Of a stretch of 20,810 bases of DNA, positions 14,730-20,714 are shown piece by piece (positions within the stretch are counted from its first letter, which is position 1; the number at the start of each line of letters is the position of its first letter). This DNA comes from a virus: positions 1 to 20,810 of the IMG/VR virus record IMGVR_UViG_3300043331_002190; one strand, given 5' to 3'. Both the position numbers and the translations under genes were made by a program. The notes under the pieces were generated by a model, which worked only from the letters and a program-made list of their open reading frames with translations, did not search any database and was not told the DNA's origin.

Positions 14730-16214
14730 CTACCGTCCCCGCATCCGAAAGAATGCCTCTCGTTGCCAGGGCGGACCATGGGGCATCGCTGGCACCACCA
14801 CGGGCATCCCCTTAAGCGCCACCGTCTCACAAAACGTGTGGACGAGCGCATCCGCCACGTCCGAGGACGCCAGGCCGCGCGCTTTCATCGACGCTTTCGT
14901 TTCGATCTGGAGCCGCCCCTGCCCGTCGTAGGCATACTCGGGCGCCGTCAGGTCTGCGACCAACTCGCGGGTGGTGGACGCCTGGGCATCCAGACAGGCG
15001 CGCGTCGCCAACCACTGGCGCGTGCGGTCCCACATTTCGGCGCGTTTATTGGCATAGTGGCGTGGGGCCTGGGCGGAGCCGCCGGCCTGCACTTCCTGCA
15101 CCGCGTAGCCGCGCGTGCGGCACTGATCCACCACCCCGGCGCCAATCCCCACGGCGTCAATAAACAGGGTGGGCTGCTCCAGGCGGTACTGCTCTGCCAC
15201 CTCGCAGACGTAGCCGGCCAGGCGCACCGTATCAATCTCCCGGTAGACGCGCGTCTCGCGGATGGTCCCCCCGCAGCGCACCAGGATGACGCTCCGGTCG
15301 TCGCCAAAGCGGGCCACGTCGACCCCCACGATGGTGGGCTGCAGGGGGTCCTCGACGGGCTGCCGGGCGCTGGCCTGGGCAATGAGGTCCTCGCCAATGA
15401 ACTGCCCCACGGCCTGGCGCGGGAACTGCCCTTTGACACGCACGCGGACGAAGTCGGAGTCCTCGCCGTAATCCATCATCCACTGGGCAATCTGGGCCTG
15501 GTCGGCCATTTTCGCGTCGCGGCTATCGACCTGCATGGTGTGCCAGCGATGCGCGAAGCGGCCGCCGGGGAAGCACTCCCGGAAGCGGCCCTGCGTGCGG
15601 GTCGGGTTGCCAAAGGCCAGCCACAGGGCGCCGGGCGTGGTCATGGCGCCTTCGGTGGTCTCCCAGATAATGTCGTCAATGGCCGAGGCTTCGTCTTTGA
15701 GAATCAGGACATGGTGCTCGTGCGTCCCGGCAAACGCTTCCGGGCGATCGGCGCGCCAAGGGATGGCCGAGGCGAACCAGGTCGCCGGGTAGTCCCGGTG
15801 GTAGCATTTGGTGGCCGTCCAGACGAAGGTGTCGGCGAGCACCGAGAGCTGCAACCACTTGGCGAGTTCGCGCCACGTCTTGGTGGCGAGCTGCGTGCCG
15901 GTATTGGCCGTCACAACAATTTGCGGGTGTGGCCTGGTGGCCAGAAACCACAGGATGACCCAGGCCGAGAGCGCCGATTTCCCGACGCCGTGGCCCGACG
16001 CCACGGCCAGGCGCACGGACGCGCCCGAGGTCGCCACATGCGCGCCGAGCACCTCTAAGAGATCACTCTGCCAGGTATCGGGGCCCGTGTGCCCGGCGAG
16101 CAGCGTGCCCGCCTCGCCCCAGGGAAAGGCCGCCAGCACGAAGGTGAGCGGGTCGGCGACACAGTCGGCCGCGAAATCCATGAGGACCTCAGGTGGCAGG
16201 GTGAGCGTGGCCAT
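14730..16214 (-). CDS. terL: Terminase large subunit
   Basis: 494 residues, the DNA-packaging motor. The ATPase half has Walker A SGHGVGKS (73-80), Walker B HVLILKDEAS (168-177, with D174/E175) and a following GNPTRTQGRF coupling region. The nuclease half (RNase H-like) has VGVDVARFGDD with D299 as first metal ligand, LFIDAVGIGAG (about 350) and SSDVADALVHT near the C-terminus with a further Asp. All key residues are present, so the enzyme should be active. ATG 16212-16214 has GAGGAG upstream and overlaps the small subunit's 3' end by 26 bases, which implies coupling. It is close in type to terminases found with P22-like portals. Confidence 0.93.
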   Translation of the reverse strand: MATLTLPPEVLMDFAADCVADPLTFVLAAFPWGEAGTLLAGHTGPDTWQSDLLEVLGAHVATSGASVRLAVASGHGVGKSALSAWVILWFLATRPHPQIVVTANTGTQLATKTWRELAKWLQLSVLADTFVWTATKCYHRDYPATWFASAIPWRADRPEAFAGTHEHHVLILKDEASAIDDIIWETTEGAMTTPGALWLAFGNPTRTQGRFRECFPGGRFAHRWHTMQVDSRDAKMADQAQIAQWMMDYGEDSDFVRVRVKGQFPRQAVGQFIGEDLIAQASARQPVEDPLQPTIVGVDVARFGDDRSVILVRCGGTIRETRVYREIDTVRLAGYVCEVAEQYRLEQPTLFIDAVGIGAGVVDQCRTRGYAVQEVQAGGSAQAPRHYANKRAEMWDRTRQWLATRACLDAQASTTRELVADLTAPEYAYDGQGRLQIETKASMKARGLASSDVADALVHTFCETVALKGMPVVVPAMPHGPPWQREAFFRMRGR

Positions 16215-16761
16215 TGCGGCGCTCCTCTAAGGCCTGATGGGCCGCGCTCAGGCGTTCCTGCCAGGTGTGCAGGAGCTCACCACTATGGGTCACTTCGACG
16301 CGCTCCACCAGGAGGTGCAGGTACTGCGCCAGGAGTTTCTGGCTCGCCTCTTTGGGCGCCAGGCGGATTTTGCGGGTCCGGGTGAGGAGGGGCTCGTCCG
16401 TCTCCTGACTCACGTATTCGGTCTGCTCCACGTAGGTCACGGCGGCCGCGATGTCGTCGTCGAGCTCGTGTGGGGCTTTCATGTGGCCCGCCGCGTCATA
16501 GAGCTGGCGCACGTCACTGAAGCCCAGGCGGGCGATCTCGCGCAGCACGGCCGCGGCGGTAATGCCGAGGTCACGCAGATCGTCCGTGTCAAGACGGTCG
16601 ATCTCGGCGCGGAGGCTAGCATTTGCTAGCAAGCGTGCGGCGTTATCACGCGCGACTTTCCCTTTCGCCTGATAGACCTGCTCGTAGGCGCGCTGCGCGT
16701 TACGCGGCGTGGTCGCGCGGTACAGGGCGATGAAGCGGCGCTGGTTGTCGTTCAGCGGCAT
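16189..16761 (-). CDS. terS: Terminase small subunit
   Basis: 190 residues. The N-terminal part MPLNDNQRRFIALYRATTPR, then NAQRAYEQVYQAKGKVARDN and AARLLANASLRAEID, is the helix-turn-helix type DNA-binding region of the Terminase_2 family (small subunit recognising the packaging site). ITAAAVLREIARLGFSDVRQ and an acidic middle follow; the C-terminal helices (KLLAQYLHLLVERVEVTH) should mediate ring assembly. I chose ATG 16759-16761, with GGGGGA upstream; the frame extends to 16890, but that part translates the operator-like repeats. It is the first gene of the late operon. Confidence 0.85.
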   Translation of the reverse strand: MPLNDNQRRFIALYRATTPRNAQRAYEQVYQAKGKVARDNAARLLANASLRAEIDRLDTDDLRDLGITAAAVLREIARLGFSDVRQLYDAAGHMKAPHELDDDIAAAVTYVEQTEYVSQETDEPLLTRTRKIRLAPKEASQKLLAQYLHLLVERVEVTHSGELLHTWQERLSAAHQALEERRNGHAHPAT

Positions 16762-16998
16762 ACGTCCCCCATCCGTCCGCCGGTGTGGGCGACGGACGGC
16801 GGGTGTAGTAGTAACCAGAGAGTCCTGAATGGCCGTGGAGTAATCGAGAGGGGAATACACTACCGGAGTGTAGGCGTACCAGTAGTGCATTCAGGTATAG
16901 TAAGTAAAATAATATACTACTTACTATATCCCTCTAGACTACTAGCACGCCGTGAGGGTAAAAGAGCATCGCGCCGGTGTCAAGGGCAAAATGTGCCC
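16762..16998. promoter_or_regulatory. Late-operon promoter/operator region
   Basis: About 235 bases between terS and the next minus-strand gene. It turns from GC-rich to markedly AT-rich around 16890-16940, which is unlike the rest of the window. ACTACT/AGTAGT-type words recur: at 16806-16811, 16881-16886, near 16916-16923 and 16938-16943. The late operon needs a start here, and minus-strand -10-like words (TATATT, TATACC) are present, but no convincing -35/-10 pair could be fixed by eye. Confidence 0.45.
16896..16928. repeat. 11-bp perfect inverted repeat upstream of the terminase operon
   Basis: TATAGTAAGTA (16896-16906) and TACTTACTATA (16918-16928) are perfect inverted copies around an 11-base AT-only-plus-C spacer. 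The centre-to-centre distance of 22 bases (two helical turns) suits a dimeric regulator. It may be the operator of the late promoter; an AT-rich hairpin terminator for the minus-strand gene ending at 16999 is the alternative. Confidence 0.6.
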
Positions 16999-17214
16999 CT
17001 AGCGTCCCGCCTCCGCGCGCAGGGCCGCCACCAGGGCGTGCGGCAGGAGACTCCCCAGGGTCCCCATGCCGGCGAGGGCCTGCTGCTGGAGAGTGGCAGG
17101 CGGGGCGGCAGGCTTCGGACATCGCGTGCCCTGGCCCTGGAGGGTGCAGGCCAGACGGGCCTCAGGCGCGGCCAGGAGGCGGCGAACCAGCTGGCGGAAT
17201 TCGTCATCGGTCAT
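16999..17214 (-). CDS. Small hypothetical protein
   Basis: 71 residues: MTDDEFRQLVRRLLAAPEAR then LACTLQGQGTRCPKPAAPPA and QQQALAGMGTLGSLLPHALV. The N-terminal helix is acidic then basic, the rest is Ala/Leu-rich, with no known motif. ATG 17212-17214 has no clear ribosome site and shares two bases with the start codon of the divergent plus-strand gene. It lies upstream of the terminase operon and could be its first gene or an independent regulator. The alternative upstream GTG (17244) adds MRAFFTPESR and would overlap the divergent gene further. Confidence 0.5.
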   Translation of the reverse strand: MTDDEFRQLVRRLLAAPEARLACTLQGQGTRCPKPAAPPATLQQQALAGMGTLGSLLPHALVAALRAEAGR

Positions 17215-17479
17215 GCGGGACTCAGGCGTGAAGAAAGCGCGCACGCTGGCGCTGCGCTCTGAGGCCGTGCGCTACTTCGCGACGTACTACGCGCCGTCGG
17301 GCGAGGCGTACCAGGGCATCGCCACGCAGACGGGTCAGGGCTGGCTGTTTGTGGCGGAGGACGGCCTGGACCCACTGTTCGCGTCGAGCGCGGCGCTGGC
17401 GCTCGGGGGACGGGTGGACCTCTACGAGGCACAGCGTGAGGCGGATGGGGACCTGGTCCGCAAGGTCTGCGGATACTAA
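17213..17479 (+). CDS. Small hypothetical protein, divergent
   Basis: 88 residues: MRDSGVKKARTLALRSEAVR then YFATYYAPSGEAYQGIATQT and GWLFVAEDGLDPLFASSAAL. The sequence has a beta-alpha character (GWLFVAEDG, GGRVDLYEAQRE) and normal codon use. No family is recognised. ATG 17213-17215 overlaps the start of the opposite gene; GTG 17228 is a possible later start that would remove the overlap. A terminator-like hairpin follows the stop. Confidence 0.6.
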   Translation: MRDSGVKKARTLALRSEAVRYFATYYAPSGEAYQGIATQTGQGWLFVAEDGLDPLFASSAALALGGRVDLYEAQREADGDLVRKVCGY

Positions 17480-17486
17480 CCACACG

Positions 17487-17508
17487 GGGGAGCCAGATGC
17501 TCCCCTTT
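17487..17508 (+). terminator. Terminator-like hairpin
   Basis: GGGGAGC-CAGAT-GCTCCCC (17487-17505) is a perfect 7-bp stem with a 5-base loop followed by only TTT. It lies eight bases after the stop of the plus-strand gene. The stem is strong but the T-run is short, so it may be a weak Rho-independent terminator. Confidence 0.5.
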
Positions 17509-17524
17509 CCATACATGAAGGAGC

Positions 17525-17791
17525 ATGTACCATGCACCAGTTAATTTTGACCCATGGGTTGCTTGCCGGAACGCCCTATGCTTTGTCATGGCCGCGCCGC
17601 TGCGGCGCGTCGTTGGCGCCGTGCAGACCGGGACCTACAGCAACGGCGCCCCCCTCTGGCGCGAAGCCCTGGAGTGCGGGCACGCCAGCGCGCTGCCGCT
17701 CGCCTCGGCGGACGACGCGGCCTGGCGCGTCAGCCGCGGGCTCAGGCGGCGCTGCCTGCAGTGCGCCCAGGCACCAGCCGGCGGCGCCTGA
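17525..17791 (+). CDS. Small CxxC protein, start uncertain
   Basis: Up to 88 residues. The trustworthy part is VVGAVQTGTYSNGAPLWREA then LECGHASALPLASADDAAWR and RRRCLQCAQAP, with a C-G-H and a CxxC pair that could form a small zinc ribbon. The start is unclear. The good ribosome site AAGGAG (17518-17523) is eight bases from ATG 17532, which is in a different frame (MHQLILTHGLLAGTPYALSW...), but only one base from ATG 17525, which is in the right frame; ATG 17588 has none. A small hairpin (ACATG-AAGGAG-CATGT) holds the ribosome site in its loop. A leader peptide, a frameshift or an indel could explain this. Confidence 0.55.
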   Translation: MYHAPVNFDPWVACRNALCFVMAAPLRRVVGAVQTGTYSNGAPLWREALECGHASALPLASADDAAWRVSRGLRRRCLQCAQAPAGGA

Positions 17792-17815
17792 CCCACCCCG
17801 GGCGGCCCACGCAGG

Positions 17816-18070
17816 TCACGCCAGCCGGTTGTGCCGCACAAACGCCTCCCACCAGTCGACGCTCAGGCGCTCCCGCTGCCGCTGCTTCACCGCCTGATAA
17901 CAGCGCGCCACCCGCTGCGGGCCCAGGCGCGCCGTGATCTGGCGCCGGAGCGCCGCGGCCTGCACCTGCGCCGTGTAGGCCAGAGGCCCCAGCAGATCCA
18001 TACACGTCTCACACCACCAGGCCCCGACCGCCATCGGCGCCTCGCACAACGGACACCGCTCCCACTGCAT
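17816..18070 (-). CDS. Zinc-ribbon small protein
   Basis: 84 residues. The N-terminus MQWERCPLCEAPMAVGAWWC followed by ETC is a clear CxxC-x12-CxxC zinc ribbon. The rest is a basic helical stretch (LRRQITARLGPQRVARCYQA then VKQRQRERLSVDWWEAFVRH), suitable for nucleic-acid or protein binding. ATG 18068-18070 has AGGTG upstream. It converges with the previous gene, 24 bases apart. The frame continues upstream for nine codons without a better start. No named family. Confidence 0.68.
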   Translation of the reverse strand: MQWERCPLCEAPMAVGAWWCETCMDLLGPLAYTAQVQAAALRRQITARLGPQRVARCYQAVKQRQRERLSVDWWEAFVRHNRLA

Positions 18071-18100
18071 GGTGCACCTGCCTTCCGAGAAGGGCATATT

Positions 18101-18211
18101 ATGTCGCCCTTAGAATTGGCTTCCCCTTCAGCAACGACGCGCACCCATCACGCCAATATGACCCCCATGGCAGGCATGACCCACTTTTCGCATCGATATC
18201 CCTCATACTAA
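18101..18211 (+). CDS. Possible very small ORF
   Basis: 36 residues (MSPLELASPSATTRTHHANM then TPMAGMTHFSHRYPSY). AAGGG lies about eight bases before the ATG, and His/Met/Ser are common. It fills the gap between the zinc-ribbon gene and the repressor, but nothing else supports translation. The remaining bases to 18254 hold only a GCACATGTGC palindrome. Confidence 0.22.
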   Translation: MSPLELASPSATTRTHHANMTPMAGMTHFSHRYPSY

Positions 18212-18254
18212 GGGGGGGAGCACGCACATCTGCGGCGCCAGGCAGCACATGTGC

Positions 18255-18665
18255 CTACCCCGCCGGCCGCTCTGGTCCCTGGTCGCGCAGCCGACTCCAG
18301 GCCGCCACCCACGCGTCGACGTCCTCCCTCGCGTACTTGTCGAACACCACCAGGCCCGGGTTGGACACCGTCACCTGCACTTCGCCGGGCGCGTGGTGGT
18401 GATGCACCGTCGTGCCGGGCGGCGCCAGCCCGCACATCCCCTCGACGCTGGTGTGCAGGAGCTGGGCAATCTCCAGCGCCACCTCCAGCGGCGGGAGCTG
18501 CTCGCCGGCCAGAATTTTGGATATCATCGTGCCGTCGGCGTAGCCCAGCCGCAGCCCGAACTCGTCCTGCTGCCAGCCCTCCTGCTCCAGGAGGCGCCGC
18601 AGTGCCGGCCCATACTGCGGCAGCCCCCGCCGACTCCGCCCGCGTCGTCCGCTGCCCTCGACCAT
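18255..18665 (-). CDS. XRE-family HTH regulator, repressor-like
   Basis: 136 residues. After a basic N-terminus (GSGRRGRSRRG) a lambda-repressor-like HTH spans about 18-75: YGPALRRLLEQEGWQQDEFG then LRLGYADGTMISKILAGEQL and LEVALEIAQLLHTSVEGMCG. The C-terminal part (VHHHHAPGEVQVTVSNPGLV, then DAWVAAWSRLRDQG) is short and has no LexA-type peptidase, so induction would not use RecA cleavage. ATG 18663-18665 has AAGGGGG upstream; a TTG start at 18698 is less likely. It diverges from a second HTH gene, the classic lysogeny-switch layout, and probably binds the inverted sites between them. Confidence 0.82.
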   Translation of the reverse strand: MVEGSGRRGRSRRGLPQYGPALRRLLEQEGWQQDEFGLRLGYADGTMISKILAGEQLPPLEVALEIAQLLHTSVEGMCGLAPPGTTVHHHHAPGEVQVTVSNPGLVVFDKYAREDVDAWVAAWSRLRDQGPERPAG

Positions 18666-18689
18666 CGTACCCCCTTTACCATATTGGCT

Positions 18690-18778
18690 TTTTGGCAAGT
18701 TTACATTTTTTTATCGCGCCATAAGCAGCGATAGCATAATGGTATAGGCGTATAGCGGAATTGTAACACTTGCCAAAA
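18690..18778. promoter_or_regulatory. Divergent switch region with inverted operator-like sites
   Basis: TTTTGGCAAGTTTACA (18690-18705) and TGTAACACTTGCCAAAA (18762-18778) are inverted copies that differ by one base insertion. They flank an AT-rich core with several TATA-like words (GGTATAGGCGTATAGC). A further TTGGC lies just beside the first copy. The pair sits between the divergent HTH genes, where cI/Cro-type operators are expected. Promoter hexamers could not be assigned with confidence; TTGCAG at 18803 is a weak -35 candidate for the plus strand. Confidence 0.6.
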
Positions 18779-18887
18779 GAGCACGACAGGGGATTTTTCC
18801 GCTTGCAGTCCAGTAAAGGCATGATTAAGGTAACGAAAAACAGCCGTCGTTGGAGTGGAAAAGGCCCCTGCTAGCAGAGGAGGGTGC

Positions 18888-19190
18888 ATGTTCCTACGTC
18901 ATATTGTCTATTCGCTGCGCCGCCGTGCCGGTCTCACGCAAGCCGAACTTGCCAGTAAAGCCCGCACCACTGAAAGCACCATCTGCCATATCGAACAGGG
19001 GGACCGCACCCCGTCGACGCGCCTGGCGAGCCGCCTGGCCACCGCCCTGGAGGAGCCGCCCGAGACGTTTGCCAGGGCCCTGATGGCCGAGCACTGGTGC
19101 GGCGACGTGCGCTGTCCCCAACTCACCAAACGTGCCCGGTCTCCCCTGCGGACGCTGAGTCTGCTCCTGGCGTGGCTGCCATGGCTCTAG
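18888..19190 (+). CDS. XRE-family HTH regulator, Cro-like
   Basis: 100 residues. The HTH occupies about 5-62: IVYSLRRRAGLTQAELASKA then RTTESTICHIEQGDRTPSTR and LASRLATALEEPPETFARAL, a textbook XRE fold with the recognition helix around STICHIEQG. A CGDVRC pair and a short hydrophobic C-terminus (LSLLLAWLPWL) follow, which is unusual and might contact a membrane or another subunit. ATG 18888-18890 has GAGGAGG upstream. It is first in the plus-strand early operon, opposite the repressor-like gene, so a Cro or transition-regulator role is likely. Confidence 0.8.
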   Translation: MFLRHIVYSLRRRAGLTQAELASKARTTESTICHIEQGDRTPSTRLASRLATALEEPPETFARALMAEHWCGDVRCPQLTKRARSPLRTLSLLLAWLPWL

Positions 19191-19200
19191 GGAGGTGGGT

Positions 19201-19422
19201 ATGCTGCACTGCACCATCTGCGGAGAACGCTTCCGGCCGCCGTGGGCGTCCCTCATGACGGAAGACGACGCGGTGTGCCAGCCGTGCTTCACGGCCAACC
19301 TCAGTGGCAACCCCCTGGAGGAGGAGCGCCCGCCACCCCTGCCGCTGCCGCTGACGCCCAGGCAGGTGGAGGCGATGCGGCGGGTGGCGGAGGCGTGGCA
19401 GAGGGAGCGGGAGGGCAGTTAG
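19201..19422 (+). CDS. Small zinc-finger protein
   Basis: 73 residues: MLHCTICGERFRPPWASLMT then EDDAVCQPCFTANLSGNPLE. The two CxxC pairs (C4/C7 and C26/C29) should bind one zinc. A Pro-rich linker (PPPLPLPL) and a charged helix (RQVEAMRRVAEAWQREREG) complete it. GGGAGGTGG precedes ATG 19201. It starts 10 bases after the HTH gene and ends two bases before the methylase, so it belongs to the same early operon. No function can be assigned. Confidence 0.7.
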   Translation: MLHCTICGERFRPPWASLMTEDDAVCQPCFTANLSGNPLEEERPPPLPLPLTPRQVEAMRRVAEAWQREREGS

Positions 19423-19424
19423 GT

Positions 19425-20456
19425 ATGCAGGCTCCGTTCCCGTGGTACGGCGGCAAGACCAGGGCGGCGCCGCTCATCTGGCAGGCCCTGGGCAACGTCC
19501 AGAACTACTGCGAACCCTTTGCGGGGAGTCTGGCCGTGCTGCTCAACCGACCTCATGCGCCAGGCATCGAAACGGTCAATGACAAGGATGCGTTTGTCTG
19601 CAACATGTTTCGAGCGCTCCAGGCTGATCCAGCAGCGGTGGCGCACTGGTGTGATCGGCCCGTGAATGAGGCCGATCTCCACGCCATCCACACCTCTCTG
19701 GTGGCACGGCGGGAGACCTTCACGACGCGGCTCTTGGGTGATCCAGACTACTACGACGCGAAAATTGCCGGCTGGTGGTGTTGGGGCATCTGCTGTTGGA
19801 TCGGCAGCGGATGGTGCAGCGGCAACGGCGCCTGGCAGAGCATCGACGGCCAGCTCGTCCACCTGGGGAGTGCCGGGCAGGGCGTGCATCGCCAGCTCGT
19901 CCACCTGGGGAGTGCCGGGCGGGGCGTGCATCGCAAGCTCGTCCACCTGGGGGGCGGAGATGGGCAGGTGGGCCAAGGTATCCACACGTTGCGTGCCCGT
20001 GATGGCGGCCTCTACGAGTGGTTTGCCGCGCTCCAGCAGCGCCTGCGCTACGTGCGCGTGTGCTGTGGCGACTGGACGCGGGTGCTCGGTCCCTCACCCA
20101 CGACGAAACTGGGGCTCACGGGCATCATCTTTGACCCCCCCTACCCCACGGAGGCAGATCGGGAGATGGGCCTGTACCGTGAAGAGGACGGCCAGGTCGC
20201 GCATGCCGTCGAGCACTGGTGCGCGGCGCATGGGCATGATCCACAGCTACGCATTGTCCTCTGTGGCTACGGGACGTCGCATGACACACTGCTCGCCAAG
20301 GGCTGGACGCGGGTGGCGTGGAAAAACAACGGTGGCTACGGCAACCAGGGGAATGGGCGGGGGCGGGCCAATGCGCAGCGCGAGGTGCTGTGGTGCTCGC
20401 CACACTGCCAGGCCATAACGCAGCAACTCGGGTTATTTGGGGAGGAGACGCTATGA
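19425..20456 (+). CDS. D12-class DNA adenine-N6 methyltransferase (Dam-like)
   Basis: 343 residues. APFPWYGGKTRAAPLIW (near residues 3-19) is the N-terminal motif X of D12/alpha-class methylases. CEPFAGSLAVLL (29-40) is motif I, which binds S-adenosylmethionine, and IIFDPPYP (D237-P238-P239-Y240) is catalytic motif IV. The target-recognition region between them carries a Cys/Trp-rich segment (WWCWGICCWIGSGWCSGNG) and a tandem repeat. It should methylate adenine in a short site, probably to protect phage DNA or tune gene expression. ATG 19425 is chosen because the upstream in-frame extension is the shadow of the zinc-finger gene; a good purine run (GAGGG) precedes it. No partner restriction enzyme is seen nearby. 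Confidence 0.88.
   Translation: MQAPFPWYGGKTRAAPLIWQALGNVQNYCEPFAGSLAVLLNRPHAPGIETVNDKDAFVCNMFRALQADPAAVAHWCDRPVNEADLHAIHTSLVARRETFTTRLLGDPDYYDAKIAGWWCWGICCWIGSGWCSGNGAWQSIDGQLVHLGSAGQGVHRQLVHLGSAGRGVHRKLVHLGGGDGQVGQGIHTLRARDGGLYEWFAALQQRLRYVRVCCGDWTRVLGPSPTTKLGLTGIIFDPPYPTEADREMGLYREEDGQVAHAVEHWCAAHGHDPQLRIVLCGYGTSHDTLLAKGWTRVAWKNNGGYGNQGNGRGRANAQREVLWCSPHCQAITQQLGLFGEETL
19851..19952 (+). repeat. 42-bp tandem repeat in the methylase recognition region
   Basis: Two full 42-base units (19851-19892 and 19893-19934) differ at one base, and a third partial unit follows (19935-19952). They encode QLVHLGSAGQGVHR, QLVHLGSAGRGVHR and KLVHLGG (about residues 143-177). The near identity at DNA level points to recent duplication. 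The unit length keeps the reading frame. Confidence 0.9.
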
Positions 20457-20632
20457 CCCACACACACCAGTTTCGCCCCCTCTGGCTGCTGCTCACGAGC
20501 CCCGCCGACCTGGAGGGCTGGCAAACGGTCGTCTTTGAGGGCCGCTGCCAGGTGTGCGGCCTGGTCGCCACGCTCGCCGGCGAGCAGCACCCGGGCCGGG
20601 CGCAGAGTCGGCTGAGAGAGGCGGGGCCCTAG
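20453..20632 (+). CDS. Small CxxC protein
   Basis: 59 residues: MTHTHQFRPLWLLLTSPADL then EGWQTVVFEGRCQVCGLVAT. It has one CQVC pair plus scattered His, so metal binding is possible but incomplete. ATG 20453-20455 overlaps the methylase TGA (ATGA), and GGGGAGGAG lies upstream, so it is coupled to the methylase. No family recognised. Confidence 0.65.
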   Translation: MTHTHQFRPLWLLLTSPADLEGWQTVVFEGRCQVCGLVATLAGEQHPGRAQSRLREAGP

Positions 20633-20714
20633 GCCCCCAGCGAGATTTGGCACGGCGGGCTATGGCTCGGCATGGCACCGTCCGGTCAGGCCGGGTTGGG
20701 TCAGGCGCGGGATG

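Noticed and set aside
14667-16058. A 463-residue plus-strand frame opposite the large terminase
   Set aside because: The minus-strand terminase has all ATPase and nuclease motifs; the antisense frame is open only because of high GC third positions.
16615-16630. GCTAGC-ATTT-GCTAGC inside terS
   Set aside because: It is a double six-base palindrome encoding ordinary Leu/Ala/Asn codons; without conservation data it is best treated as chance.
17349-17897. A 182-residue plus-strand frame from the region of the CxxC gene
   Set aside because: It overlaps two better-supported genes in another frame and reads as Arg/Pro/Ser-rich shadow sequence after about 25 codons.
18071-18254. tRNA, CRISPR array or attachment site in the early region or elsewhere
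   Set aside because: No cloverleaf with a T-arm, no regularly spaced repeat with unique spacers, and no integrase gene or att-like duplicated sequence was found. The only tandem repeats are inside coding sequence.
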